Positions 1 through 5,950 are shown, counted from the first letter of the stretch. The stretch is DNA of 7,403 bases from Anaeromyxobacter_A sp035636195 (GCA_035636195.1 DASPZP010000089.1:1-7403), one strand, 5' to 3'. A program made the numbers and translations. The notes: generated from the sequence alone by a model not told the origin.

Positions 1-164
1 AGGAGATCGCGCGGACCCTCGACGAGATGCTCGCGGACCCAGCGCAGCGCTTCGCGTGGGGGCAGAGCGGGCAGCGGCGGGTGCACGAGTCGTTTCTCGT
101 GTTCCGTCAGGTCCGGGAGTGGCTGCGCCTCCTCGCGTCGACCGCGAGCGCGAGCGGCGCCTAG
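1..164 (+). CDS. GT4 glycosyltransferase, C-terminal end (trehalose-synthase-like), 5' partial
   Basis: Only the last 53 codons are inside the window, read in the frame beginning at base 3 and ending at the TAG at 162-164. The visible tail has the layout typical of the C-terminal helix of GT4 (group 1) glycosyltransferases: a helix of the type IARTLDEMLADPAQR, then WGQSGQRRVHESF, then FRQVREWLRLL. The last block resembles the end of trehalose synthase (TreT-type) and related NDP-sugar glucosyltransferases, where a 'GRERVREHFL..R..RDYLRLL' pattern is usual. The catalytic parts (EX7E region, nucleotide-sugar pocket) lie upstream of the window, so donor and acceptor cannot be judged. The family call is fairly safe; the trehalose assignment is an inference from the tail alone. 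It is separated from the next coding region by about 70 bases containing a palindrome, so it probably belongs to a different transcript. Confidence 0.65.
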   Translation, partial: EIARTLDEMLADPAQRFAWGQSGQRRVHESFLVFRQVREWLRLLASTASASGA

Positions 165-195
165 CGCATCCGGAAGGGAGCCCAGCTCCACCGAT

Positions 196-216
196 CGGCC
201 AGCTTGAAGCTGGCCG
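196..216. promoter_or_regulatory. 21-bp palindrome between glycosyltransferase and chrB (terminator or operator)
   Basis: The arms CGGCCAGCTT (196-205) and AAGCTGGCCG (207-216) are exact reverse complements around one central G at 206. As RNA it would form a stem of 8 or more GC-rich pairs with a small loop, followed by GTTCAGTTGTTA, a mildly T-rich stretch, so it may terminate the upstream glycosyltransferase transcript. Alternatively it may be a dimer-binding operator: the centre reads TTGAAG (204-209), -35-like, and about 17 bases later lies a poor -10-like TACATG (227-232). The symmetry is seen directly; either role is inference. Confidence 0.5.
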
Positions 217-334
217 GTTCAGTTGTTACATGTGAGACGCACTGAGGACCGTCGAGGGTCGTGAGCCGGCGAAGGCGTCGCTGGCCATCGCGCAGCACCG
301 TGGACGCACGTGGGTCACGCGCACCGGGATCAAG

Positions 335-727
335 GTGGACCGGATGGCGAGCGCCTGGCTCATCCGGAAGTTCATCGACCCCGAGGCGCGCTTCAAGTTC
401 GTGCCGGCGAAGGGCTACCAGCCCGAGAAAGGCGAGCTGCGCTTCGACATGTTCGACGCGGAGTTCACGCATGAGGGCGAGCTCTGCACCTTCGAGGTGC
501 TCGCCCAGCGGTTCGGGCTGACGGACCCAGCGCTGCGCGCGATCGCCGAGATCGTCCACGACATCGACGTGAAGGACGCGAAGTACGGCCGCGAGGAGGC
601 CCCGGGGATCGGTCGGCTCGTCGCCGGCATCGCCGCTGCTCACGCTGATGGCGAGGAGCGCCTCGTGCGCGGCACTTCAGTCTTCGACGACCTCCACGCG
701 CTCTATAGCGGTGCGACGAAGCACTGA
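335..727 (+). CDS. chrB: ChrB C-terminal-domain chromate resistance protein, 5' end uncertain
   Basis: The 130-residue product from GTG335 matches the C-terminal (chromate-resistance) domain of ChrB: DRMASAWLIRKFIDPEARFKF at the start, then FDMFDAEFTHEGELCTFE (about residues 38-55), EIVHDIDVKDAKYG (72-85) and a helical end. ChrB proteins accompany ChrA; full-length ones have an extra N-terminal domain and act as chromate-responsive regulators, and that domain is absent here. Family similarity continues upstream of the GTG: bases 299-334 encode RGRTWVTRTGIK in frame, a block normally present in this family, and the frame stays open back to a TGA at 233-235. No ATG, GTG or TTG lies between 236 and 334. 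An in-frame ATG at 230-232 is followed at once by that TGA. The gene is therefore either a nonsense mutant at codon 2, a 5'-truncated remnant, or initiated at a non-standard codon such as CTG242. It ends 27 bases before the next gene. The family call is firm; the start is not. Confidence 0.8.
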   Translation: MDRMASAWLIRKFIDPEARFKFVPAKGYQPEKGELRFDMFDAEFTHEGELCTFEVLAQRFGLTDPALRAIAEIVHDIDVKDAKYGREEAPGIGRLVAGIAAAHADGEERLVRGTSVFDDLHALYSGATKH

Positions 728-744
728 GGCCCCGGGGGTGAGAG

Positions 745-750
745 CGGAGG
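745..750 (+). promoter_or_regulatory. Ribosome binding site of the secreted LamG-like protein
   Basis: GCGGAGG just upstream of ATG755 (core GGAGG at about 746-750, 4 bases spacing) is the clearest Shine-Dalgarno in the window. It supports ATG755 as the start, rather than the in-frame ATG at 767. Confidence 0.5.
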
Positions 751-754
751 ACGC

Positions 755-1402
755 ATGGGACCGAGGATGGTTGCCCTCCTGGCTGCAGCGATGCTCGGAG
801 CCGCCATGGCCCAGGACGGAGCACACACGTGGGATTTCCAGAATGACCAGGTGGACGCGCCACCCGCCGGGTTCTCGTTCGGCACGACCGGCCAGGGCCG
901 CCCCGGAAAGTGGGTGGTTCGCATCGACCAGAGCGCTCCGGCCGGCGATCACGTCCTCGCGCAGCTCGACAGCGACGACACGGACTACCGCTTTCCGGTG
1001 GCGGTCGCGGACGCACCGCTGCTGAAGGACCTGCGGCTCGAGGTCCGCTGCAAGCCCGTCTCCGGAAAGACGGACGAGGCCTGCGGCCTGGTGTTCCGCT
1101 ATCTGGACGAGAACAACTACTACGTCACCCGGGCCAACGCGCTCGAGGACAACGTGAACCTGTATCAGGTGGTGAAGGGCCGGCGCCGGCAGATCAAGGG
1201 CTGGAATGGGAAGGTCGCGGGTCGCGTCTGGCACACGCTCGCGGTGGAAGCTCGGGGTGACCATTTCCAGGTCTCCTGGGACGGCACGCCCGTCATCGAC
1301 GCCAAGGACGACACCTTGAAGGACGCCGGGAAGATCGGCCTGTGGACCAAGGCCGACTCGGTCACCTATTTCGACGCCCTCTCGGTAAAGCCGCTGCAAT
1401 GA
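755..1402 (+). CDS. Secreted concanavalin A-like (DUF1080/LamG-type) protein
   Basis: A 215-residue protein with a short signal peptide: MGPR, a hydrophobic stretch over residues 5-17, and a likely signal peptidase I site after AMA (19|20). The mature part looks like one beta-sandwich domain of the 3-keto-disaccharide-hydrolase (DUF1080)/LamG type: HTWDFQND near the N-terminus, ACGLVFRYLDENNYYVTRAN in the middle, LEDNVNLYQVVKGRR, WHTLAVEARGDHFQVSWDG, and the characteristic end IGLWTKADSVTYFDALSV. Two cysteines (in LEVRCKPV and DEACGLVF) could form a disulfide. I see no obvious catalytic signature, so it may bind rather than cleave a carbohydrate or other ligand. Spacing is 27 bases from chrB and 60 bases to chrA, all on one strand, so co-transcription is likely. 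From memory, similar small secreted proteins occur beside chrA/chrB in other high-GC bacteria, but their function is not established to my knowledge. Confidence 0.75.
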   Translation: MGPRMVALLAAAMLGAAMAQDGAHTWDFQNDQVDAPPAGFSFGTTGQGRPGKWVVRIDQSAPAGDHVLAQLDSDDTDYRFPVAVADAPLLKDLRLEVRCKPVSGKTDEACGLVFRYLDENNYYVTRANALEDNVNLYQVVKGRRRQIKGWNGKVAGRVWHTLAVEARGDHFQVSWDGTPVIDAKDDTLKDAGKIGLWTKADSVTYFDALSVKPLQ

Positions 1403-1462
1403 GAGGAGCACGCCAGGCAGGCCGAGGGCGAGGCGAGCACCTCCAGTCGCGCCGGTGATCCC

Positions 1463-2704
1463 GTGGCCGACCAGACGTCAGCGCCGCCAGCCGCTGCACA
1501 GCCCGTCGAGGCCCAGAAGGTCTCGATGTCCGAGATCTTCTGGTACTTCCTCAAGCTCGGCTGGCTCGCCTTCGGCGGCCCGGTCGGTCAGATCGGCCTC
1601 ATGCACCTCCAGGTCGTCGAGCGCCAGAAATGGATCGACGAGGACGAGTTCGTCCGCGCCCTGAACTTCTGCCACCTGCTCCCGGGCCCGGAGGCGCTGC
1701 AGCTCGCGATCTACATCGGATACAAGAAGGGGGGGTACTGGGCCGGCATCCTGGCGGGCATTCTGTTCATCCTGCCCGGCTACATCACGCTCACCGCGCT
1801 CGCCTGGATCTACGTCCACTTCGGCAAGACGCCCCAGGTGCTGGGCGTGCTGTGGGGCTTCCGTCCAGTCGGGCTGGCCCTGCTCCTCGCCGCGCTCGTC
1901 CGGATCTCGCGCGCAGCGCTGAAGGGCATCTTCCCCGTGGTGCTCGCGGTCGCGGCCTTCGTCGCCTTCTACTTCGGGCGGCTTCCGTTCATCCTCGTGC
2001 TCTTCGGGTGCGGCCTCGTCTTCGTCGCGTGGCGCCGGATGGGGCCGGGCGCGCCCTTGGCCGCGACGGCGGCATCGCTTCTGCTCGCCGGTCGCGCCCA
2101 CGCCGCCGAATCGATGGCAAGCCGCCTCTTCGACATCTCGTGGTTCTTCTTCAAGGTCGGCCTCTTCTCGTTCGGCGGCGCCTACGCGGCGCTGCCGTAC
2201 ATCCGGGAAGGGGCGGTCGCGACCTATGGCTGGATCAGCGACCGGCAGATGATCGACGCGCTCGCGCTCGGCGAGACCACGCCGGGCCCGCTCATCTCGA
2301 TCGGTATCTTCGTCGGGTTCCTCGCAGGGAATGGTTCACGCGCGCCGTGGCTGGGCGCCACCGCGGCGACCTTCTGGCTCTTCCTGCCCTCGTTCCTGTT
2401 CGTGCTGCCCGCGGCCCGATACATGAATTGGTTCACCTCCAGACCGAGGTTGAAGGAGTTCCTGAAAGGGGTCACGTCCGGCGTCGTGGGCCTCATCTTC
2501 TCGATCTCCATCCCGCTCGCGACAGTGGCGTTCATGCCCGGCGGGTCGATTGACTGGATCACCGTCGTGCTCGGGCTCGCGGCATTCGTCGCGCTCACCT
2601 GGTGGAAGTGGCGGCTCAATGTCGTGGTCGTGGTCCTGGCGGGCGGCACCCTCGGCCTGCTCCGCGCGTTCCTTCCGGAGCTGTTCGGCGGACCGCTCTC
2701 ATGA
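1463..2704 (+). CDS. chrA: ChrA-family chromate transporter, two-domain (long-chain)
   Basis: A 413-residue inner-membrane protein of the CHR superfamily, which exports chromate from the cytoplasm. Both homologous halves are present. The N-terminal half has LAFGGPVGQIGLMH (about residues 35-48), WIDEDEFVRALNFCHLLPGPEA (57-78) and YIGYKKGG (84-91). The C-terminal half has FSFGGAYAALPYI (236-247), YGWISDRQMIDALALGETTPGPL (255-277) and FVGFLAG (283-289). Each half carries the FGG and PGP signatures of the family. About ten hydrophobic segments are visible, including 97-119, 133-147, 155-171, 176-190, 298-318, 336-357 and 366-380. The length (about 400) is normal for long-chain ChrA. The start is GTG1463, preceded by a weak GGTGAT; ATG1526, just before the first hydrophobic segment, is a possible alternative. 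The reading frame is the same as that of the upstream secreted protein, separated from it by a single TGA. Its stop TGA (2702-2704) overlaps an ATG at 2701. Confidence 0.93.
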   Translation: MADQTSAPPAAAQPVEAQKVSMSEIFWYFLKLGWLAFGGPVGQIGLMHLQVVERQKWIDEDEFVRALNFCHLLPGPEALQLAIYIGYKKGGYWAGILAGILFILPGYITLTALAWIYVHFGKTPQVLGVLWGFRPVGLALLLAALVRISRAALKGIFPVVLAVAAFVAFYFGRLPFILVLFGCGLVFVAWRRMGPGAPLAATAASLLLAGRAHAAESMASRLFDISWFFFKVGLFSFGGAYAALPYIREGAVATYGWISDRQMIDALALGETTPGPLISIGIFVGFLAGNGSRAPWLGATAATFWLFLPSFLFVLPAARYMNWFTSRPRLKEFLKGVTSGVVGLIFSISIPLATVAFMPGGSIDWITVVLGLAAFVALTWWKWRLNVVVVVLAGGTLGLLRAFLPELFGGPLS

Positions 2705-2757
2705 GCCGAACACACCCGCGTCGGGCTGACGTTGGGATTCAGCGTGGGGTTCCCGAG

Positions 2758-3768
2758 ATGATCCGACGACGACCGATCGTCCTTCTCCTCCTGCTCGTGA
2801 TGGCGTCCGGCGCTTCGGTCTGCCGGAGCCGCTCGCGCGAGGTCGTCGTGTACCTGTCGATCGACCAGGTCTTCACGGAGCCCATCCTGCGGGACTTCGA
2901 GCGCCAGAGCGGAGTGAAGGTGCGTGCCGTCTTCGACACCGAGGAGACGAAGAGCACGGGGGTCTTGAACCGGATCATCGCCGAGGCGAGGAGTCCGCAG
3001 GCGGACGTGTTCTGGTCGGGCGACCCGGTCCGCCCGCAGCTCCTCGTGAAGCGCGGGCTCGTGCGGGCGTACGTCTCGCCGGAAGCGGCTGCGATTCCAC
3101 CCGGATTCAAGGCGGCCGATGGGGCCTGGACCGGTGGCGCGGCCCGGGCGCGCCTCCTCCTCGTGAACAAGACACGTGTGAAGCCCGACGACATGCCTCG
3201 CTCGGTTCGTGACCTCGCAGACCCAAAGTGGAAGGGCCAGACCGCGATTGCGAATCCGCTCTTCGGCACGACCACGATGCATGTCGCCGCCCTCGCGGAC
3301 GCCTGGGGCGACGACGCGCTGAAGGCCTTCCTCACGCAGCTCAAGGCGAACGGGTGCCGAATCGCGAGCTCGAACGGCGAGGTGAAGCGACTCGTCGCTT
3401 CAGGCGAGGTGGCCTTCGGCCTCGCCGACTCGGATGACGCCGCCGAAGCGCTCCACGACGGCGCGCCGATCGAGGTCGTCTTCCCCGACAAGGACGAGAT
3501 GGGCACGCTGCTGATGCCGACCGCAGTGGTGCCGCTCGCGGGCCCACACGCCGAGGAAATGCGGCGGCTCGTCGATTACCTCCTCTCCGTCCCTGCCGAG
3601 CAGAAGCTCGTCGATGTCGCGGCCCACCTCCCGCTGCGCGCCGACGTGAAGCCTGCCCCGGGAGGGAAGCGGGCGAGCGATATCAAGACGATGCAGGTCG
3701 ACTACTCCAGGATCGCGGACACGATGGAGCGACTCCAGCCATGGCTCCGGGAATGGGCTGGGCTGTAG
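2758..3768 (+). CDS. ABC importer substrate-binding protein, ferric-binding (FbpA/FutA)-like
   Basis: From ATG2758 the product is 336 residues with a signal peptide (MIRRR, then a hydrophobic run over residues 7-19). The cysteine at 22 is preceded by ASV, a poor lipobox, so a soluble periplasmic protein is more likely than a lipoprotein. The mature part follows the family-1/iron-type solute-binding layout: VVVYLSIDQVFTEPILRDFE (29-48), VKVRAVFDTEETKSTGVLNR (53-72), PQADVFWSGDP (80-90), RARLLLVNKT (130-139), DLADPKWKGQTAIANPLFGT (152-171), GEVAFGLADSDDA (216-228) and IEVVFPD (238-244). In classical FbpA the segment after 'VAFGL' carries two adjacent tyrosines that bind iron; here it reads ADSDDAAEA, so the substrate is uncertain. 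ATG2701, overlapping the chrA stop, is in frame but would add a long 19-residue charged leader before the signal peptide, so 2758 is preferred. The 3' end overlaps the permease gene by 28 bases. Confidence 0.85.
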   Translation: MIRRRPIVLLLLLVMASGASVCRSRSREVVVYLSIDQVFTEPILRDFERQSGVKVRAVFDTEETKSTGVLNRIIAEARSPQADVFWSGDPVRPQLLVKRGLVRAYVSPEAAAIPPGFKAADGAWTGGAARARLLLVNKTRVKPDDMPRSVRDLADPKWKGQTAIANPLFGTTTMHVAALADAWGDDALKAFLTQLKANGCRIASSNGEVKRLVASGEVAFGLADSDDAAEALHDGAPIEVVFPDKDEMGTLLMPTAVVPLAGPHAEEMRRLVDYLLSVPAEQKLVDVAAHLPLRADVKPAPGGKRASDIKTMQVDYSRIADTMERLQPWLREWAGL

Positions 3769-5327
3769 CGCTGCGGCGCAGGGAGGAGGCGCTCCTCCTC
3801 GTCGCGGCGGGGGTCGTCCTCGCCGCGCTGGCGTTCCTGCCCCTCGTCTTCCTCGGCGGCGAGCTCGCGAAAGGCGAGGCGCTCCGCCAGGCCGTACGAG
3901 CGCTCTCGGCGCCCCGGACGTGGGGCCTCTTCCTGTCATCGGTGGGCATCGCATCAGCGGTCACGATCCTGTCGCTCGGGATCGGGCTGCCGCTGGGTGT
4001 CCTGCTCGGCCGGTCCGACGTTCCGCTACGGCGCGTCGCCCTCTGGCTCCATGCGTTCCCCCTCTTCGTGCCGCCGTTCCTCCTCGCGCTGGGCTGGTTC
4101 CACCTGCTCGGCGGGGGCGGCCTCGCGCGCTCGGAGCTGGGCATCCGGGTGCTCTTTTCCGCGCCGGGGGCCATCCTCGTCCTCGCGCTTGCGCTCACGC
4201 CGATCGTCACGTCGCTCGTGGCCGTGGGCCTCCAGGCCGTCGACCCATCGCTGGAGGAGGCGGCGCTGCTCGTGGCTGGGCCGCGCCGCGCGGCAGCGCG
4301 CATCCTGCTCCCGCTCGTCCGGCCCGCCATCGCGCTCGCGGCGCTGGTCGTCTTCTCTCTCGCGTTCTCGGAGCTCGGCGTCCCGATGTTCCTCCGCGTC
4401 GCCGTGTACCCCGGGATGGTGTTCTCCCGGCTCGGCGGCGTCGACTACGCGCCCGGAGAGGCGTTTGCGCTGGCGCTGCCGCTCTTCGTGGTCGCCGTCG
4501 GCCTGCTCGCCTTCGAGCGCCGCGCGGCTGGCCGTCGCTCCTTCGCGGTCCTGGGCCTGCGCAGCCGGGAGGTCCCGGACCTGCGCCTCGGCCGCTGGCG
4601 TCCCGCCGCCACCGTCTTCGCGGCGGCCGCCGCGCTGCTGCCGTTCGCGCCGATCTCGGCGCTCGCGCTCCGCGCCGCCGGCGGCCATGGCTTCGTGGAG
4701 CTGCCGCAATGGATCGGCTCGAGCGCCTGGAACAGCTTGTTCGACGCGCTGGTCGCGGGGACCTTCGTCCTCGCGCTCGCCGTCGTGATCGGCCACGCCG
4801 CAGCGCGTCGCCGGCGCGGCGGCGCGGGGCTCGACGCGCTCGCGGTCCTCGCCTTCGTGATGCCGGCGTCGGTCCTCGGGGTGGGCCTCATCGCAACCTG
4901 GAACCGCCCCTCACTCCAGGCGGTCTACGGGACGAGTGCGATCATCGCGCTGGCCTTCGCGGCGCGATACGGCGCCGTGGGCCTGCGGACCGCGGCGGTG
5001 TCGTTCTCGCAAGGCTCGGAGCACTACGAGGAGGCCGCCGCCATCGGCGGCGCGCGCTTCTTGCGCCGTCTCGGCCGGATCCTCGTACCCATCCACGCGC
5101 GAGGGCTCGCCGCGGCGTGGCTCCTCGCCGTCGTCTTCTGCTTGCGGGACCTCGAGACGGCGGTCCTTCTCTACCCGGCGGGGCAGGAACCGCTCACCGT
5201 CCGGATCTTCACGCTCGAGGCCAATGGACCCGAAGCCGTGGTCGCCGCGTTGTCGTGCGTCCAGGTGGCGATGATCGCCATCGTGCTCGCGCTGGGATCC
5301 GCGGTGCTCTTCCGGAGGAAGCGGTGA
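3741..5327 (+). CDS. ABC importer permease, fused two-domain (FbpB-like)
   Basis: A 528-residue inner-membrane protein with two copies of the ABC importer permease domain, about six hydrophobic segments in each half, as in iron(III) permeases of the FbpB/SfuB type. The first half has segments at about 17-39, 63-90, 100-123, 142-165, 195-215 and 240-257. Its cytoplasmic EAA loop is LEEAALLVAGPRRAAARILL (171-190), followed by PLVRPAI. A charged linker (258-288) follows. The second half has segments at about 290-311, 333-353, 363-385, 397-417, 455-475 and 500-523, with the EAA loop YEEAAAIGGARFLRRLGRIL (429-448) and then VPIHARG. Both EAA loops keep the E-A-A...G core that docks onto the ATPase. 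The start ATG3741 lies inside the end of the binding-protein gene; ATG3753 is a close in-frame alternative. Its TGA stop overlaps the GTG of the ATPase gene, implying translational coupling. The length matches the family, and no lesion is seen. Confidence 0.9.
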   Translation: MAPGMGWAVALRRREEALLLVAAGVVLAALAFLPLVFLGGELAKGEALRQAVRALSAPRTWGLFLSSVGIASAVTILSLGIGLPLGVLLGRSDVPLRRVALWLHAFPLFVPPFLLALGWFHLLGGGGLARSELGIRVLFSAPGAILVLALALTPIVTSLVAVGLQAVDPSLEEAALLVAGPRRAAARILLPLVRPAIALAALVVFSLAFSELGVPMFLRVAVYPGMVFSRLGGVDYAPGEAFALALPLFVVAVGLLAFERRAAGRRSFAVLGLRSREVPDLRLGRWRPAATVFAAAAALLPFAPISALALRAAGGHGFVELPQWIGSSAWNSLFDALVAGTFVLALAVVIGHAAARRRRGGAGLDALAVLAFVMPASVLGVGLIATWNRPSLQAVYGTSAIIALAFAARYGAVGLRTAAVSFSQGSEHYEEAAAIGGARFLRRLGRILVPIHARGLAAAWLLAVVFCLRDLETAVLLYPAGQEPLTVRIFTLEANGPEAVVAALSCVQVAMIAIVLALGSAVLFRRKR

Positions 5328-5896
5328 GCGCGGCCATCCAGCTCGAGGGCGTGAGCATCCTCCGCGATGGGCGGAAGGTGCTCGCCGATGTGTCGCTCCG
5401 CGTCCCGGCGGGCGAGACGCTCTCCATCCTCGGCAGCTCGGGGTCCGGGAAGACGACGCTCCTCAGGGTGGTCGCAGGTTTCATCGCGCCCCAGCTCGGT
5501 GGCGTGCGCATCGGCGACGTCCTGGTGAGCGATCGAGGACGGATCGTCATCGCGCCGGAGGAGCGAGATGTCGCGATGGTCTTCCAGGATCTCGCCCTGT
5601 GGCCGCACCTCACGGTCCACGGGAATCTCGTGTTCGGGCTGCAAGGGAAGAAGGTGCCGCGAACCGAGCGCGACGCCCGCGTCGCCGCGATCCTCGCCCG
5701 CGTCGGCCTCTCCGGGAAGGAGCGTCGCCATCCCGGCGAGCTGTCGGGTGGCGAGCGGCAGCGCGTCGCAATCGCCCGGGCGCTCGTCCTCGATCCGTGC
5801 GCGGTCCTGTTCGACGAGCCGCTCTCGAATCTCGACCTCGGGCTCATAGCCTGGACGAACTGCGCCTGCGACCCGATCTGCCATTCGCACGAGTGA
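5324..5896 (+). CDS. ABC importer ATPase, truncated after the D-loop
   Basis: From GTG5324 the frame encodes 190 residues, the first 175 of which are a standard importer ATPase: A-loop region with LEGVSILRDG (7-16), Walker A GSSGSGKTT (37-45), Q-loop VFQD (Q88), signature LSGGERQR (140-147), Walker B AVLFDEP (160-166) and D-loop SNLD (168-171). After LDLGL (to base 5845) similarity stops, and a short tail rich in cysteine and histidine (IAWTNCACDPICHSHE) leads to TGA 5894-5896. The normal continuation, including the H-loop histidine ('...VTHD') and the C-terminal regulatory domain of FbpC/PotA-type ATPases (usually about 340 residues), is missing. Without the switch histidine the protein would be expected to hydrolyse ATP poorly or not at all. 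GTG5324 overlaps the permease stop (GTGA), so the gene was once the third member of the importer operon. A deletion or rearrangement at about 5845, or an assembly join, would explain it. Confidence 0.85.
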   Translation: MSAAIQLEGVSILRDGRKVLADVSLRVPAGETLSILGSSGSGKTTLLRVVAGFIAPQLGGVRIGDVLVSDRGRIVIAPEERDVAMVFQDLALWPHLTVHGNLVFGLQGKKVPRTERDARVAAILARVGLSGKERRHPGELSGGERQRVAIARALVLDPCAVLFDEPLSNLDLGLIAWTNCACDPICHSHE

Positions 5897-5916
5897 TCCT
5901 GGAGGCGCTCAGGTAG
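5846..5916 (+). other. Non-homologous tail after the ABC ATPase break; possible fragment of another gene
   Basis: Past base 5845 the ATPase frame no longer looks like an ABC protein. In the frame one base on, the same stretch reads SLDELRLRPDLPFARVILEAL and an R, ending at TAG 5914-5916. That reading has a more natural composition and a helix-like pattern, like the extreme C-terminus of an unrelated cytoplasmic protein. It could be the 3' remnant of a gene whose body was deleted together with the 3' half of the ATPase gene. I do not recognise the family, and the stretch is short enough for chance. Confidence 0.3.
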
Positions 5917-5920
5917 GAAC

Positions 5921-5950
5921 GGCGCGCCCGCTCCGGAGAGCGAGCGCGCC
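5921..5950. terminator. GC-rich hairpin between convergent genes, possible bidirectional terminator
   Basis: GGCGCGCCCGCTC (5921-5933) and GAGCGAGCGCGCC (5938-5950) pair over 12 of 13 positions (one C/A mismatch) around a CGGA loop. It lies 24 bases after the ATPase stop and 23 bases past the stop of the - strand gene, where a shared terminator is expected. There is no good T-tract on either side, so it is not a canonical intrinsic terminator. GGGCGCGC at 5951-5958 could pair alternatively with 5922-5929. Confidence 0.55.

Noticed and set aside
677..1411. Minus-strand open frame (244 residues) opposite the secreted protein
   Set aside because: It mirrors the + strand secreted protein, which has a signal peptide, a good ribosome site and family-like sequence. 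The minus frame shows none of these.
1403..1462. Possible promoter or small RNA in the gap before chrA
   Set aside because: The gap is only 60 bases, purine/GC-rich, with no -35/-10 pair and no stable hairpin that I could find.
2602..2757. Upstream extension of the binding-protein frame to base 2602, inside chrA
   Set aside because: It overlaps about 100 bases of well-conserved ChrA C-terminus, reads as an arginine/proline-rich shadow, and would bury the clear signal peptide that begins at 2758.
2224..3282. Long minus-strand open frame (352 residues) opposite chrA and the binding protein
   Set aside because: The composition is Arg/Pro/His-rich without domain signals, and both genes opposite it are clearly recognisable on the + strand.
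3920..5323. Long open frame running through the permease gene and continuous with the ATPase frame, which could be read as one 658-residue protein
   Set aside because: Its first 468 residues are an Arg/Pro/Gly-rich shadow of the permease, which itself has both EAA loops and transmembrane segments. The ATPase proper starts at GTG5324.
5171..5890. Minus-strand open frames opposite the ATPase gene
   Set aside because: They are shadows of the conserved ATPase motifs and show no independent features.
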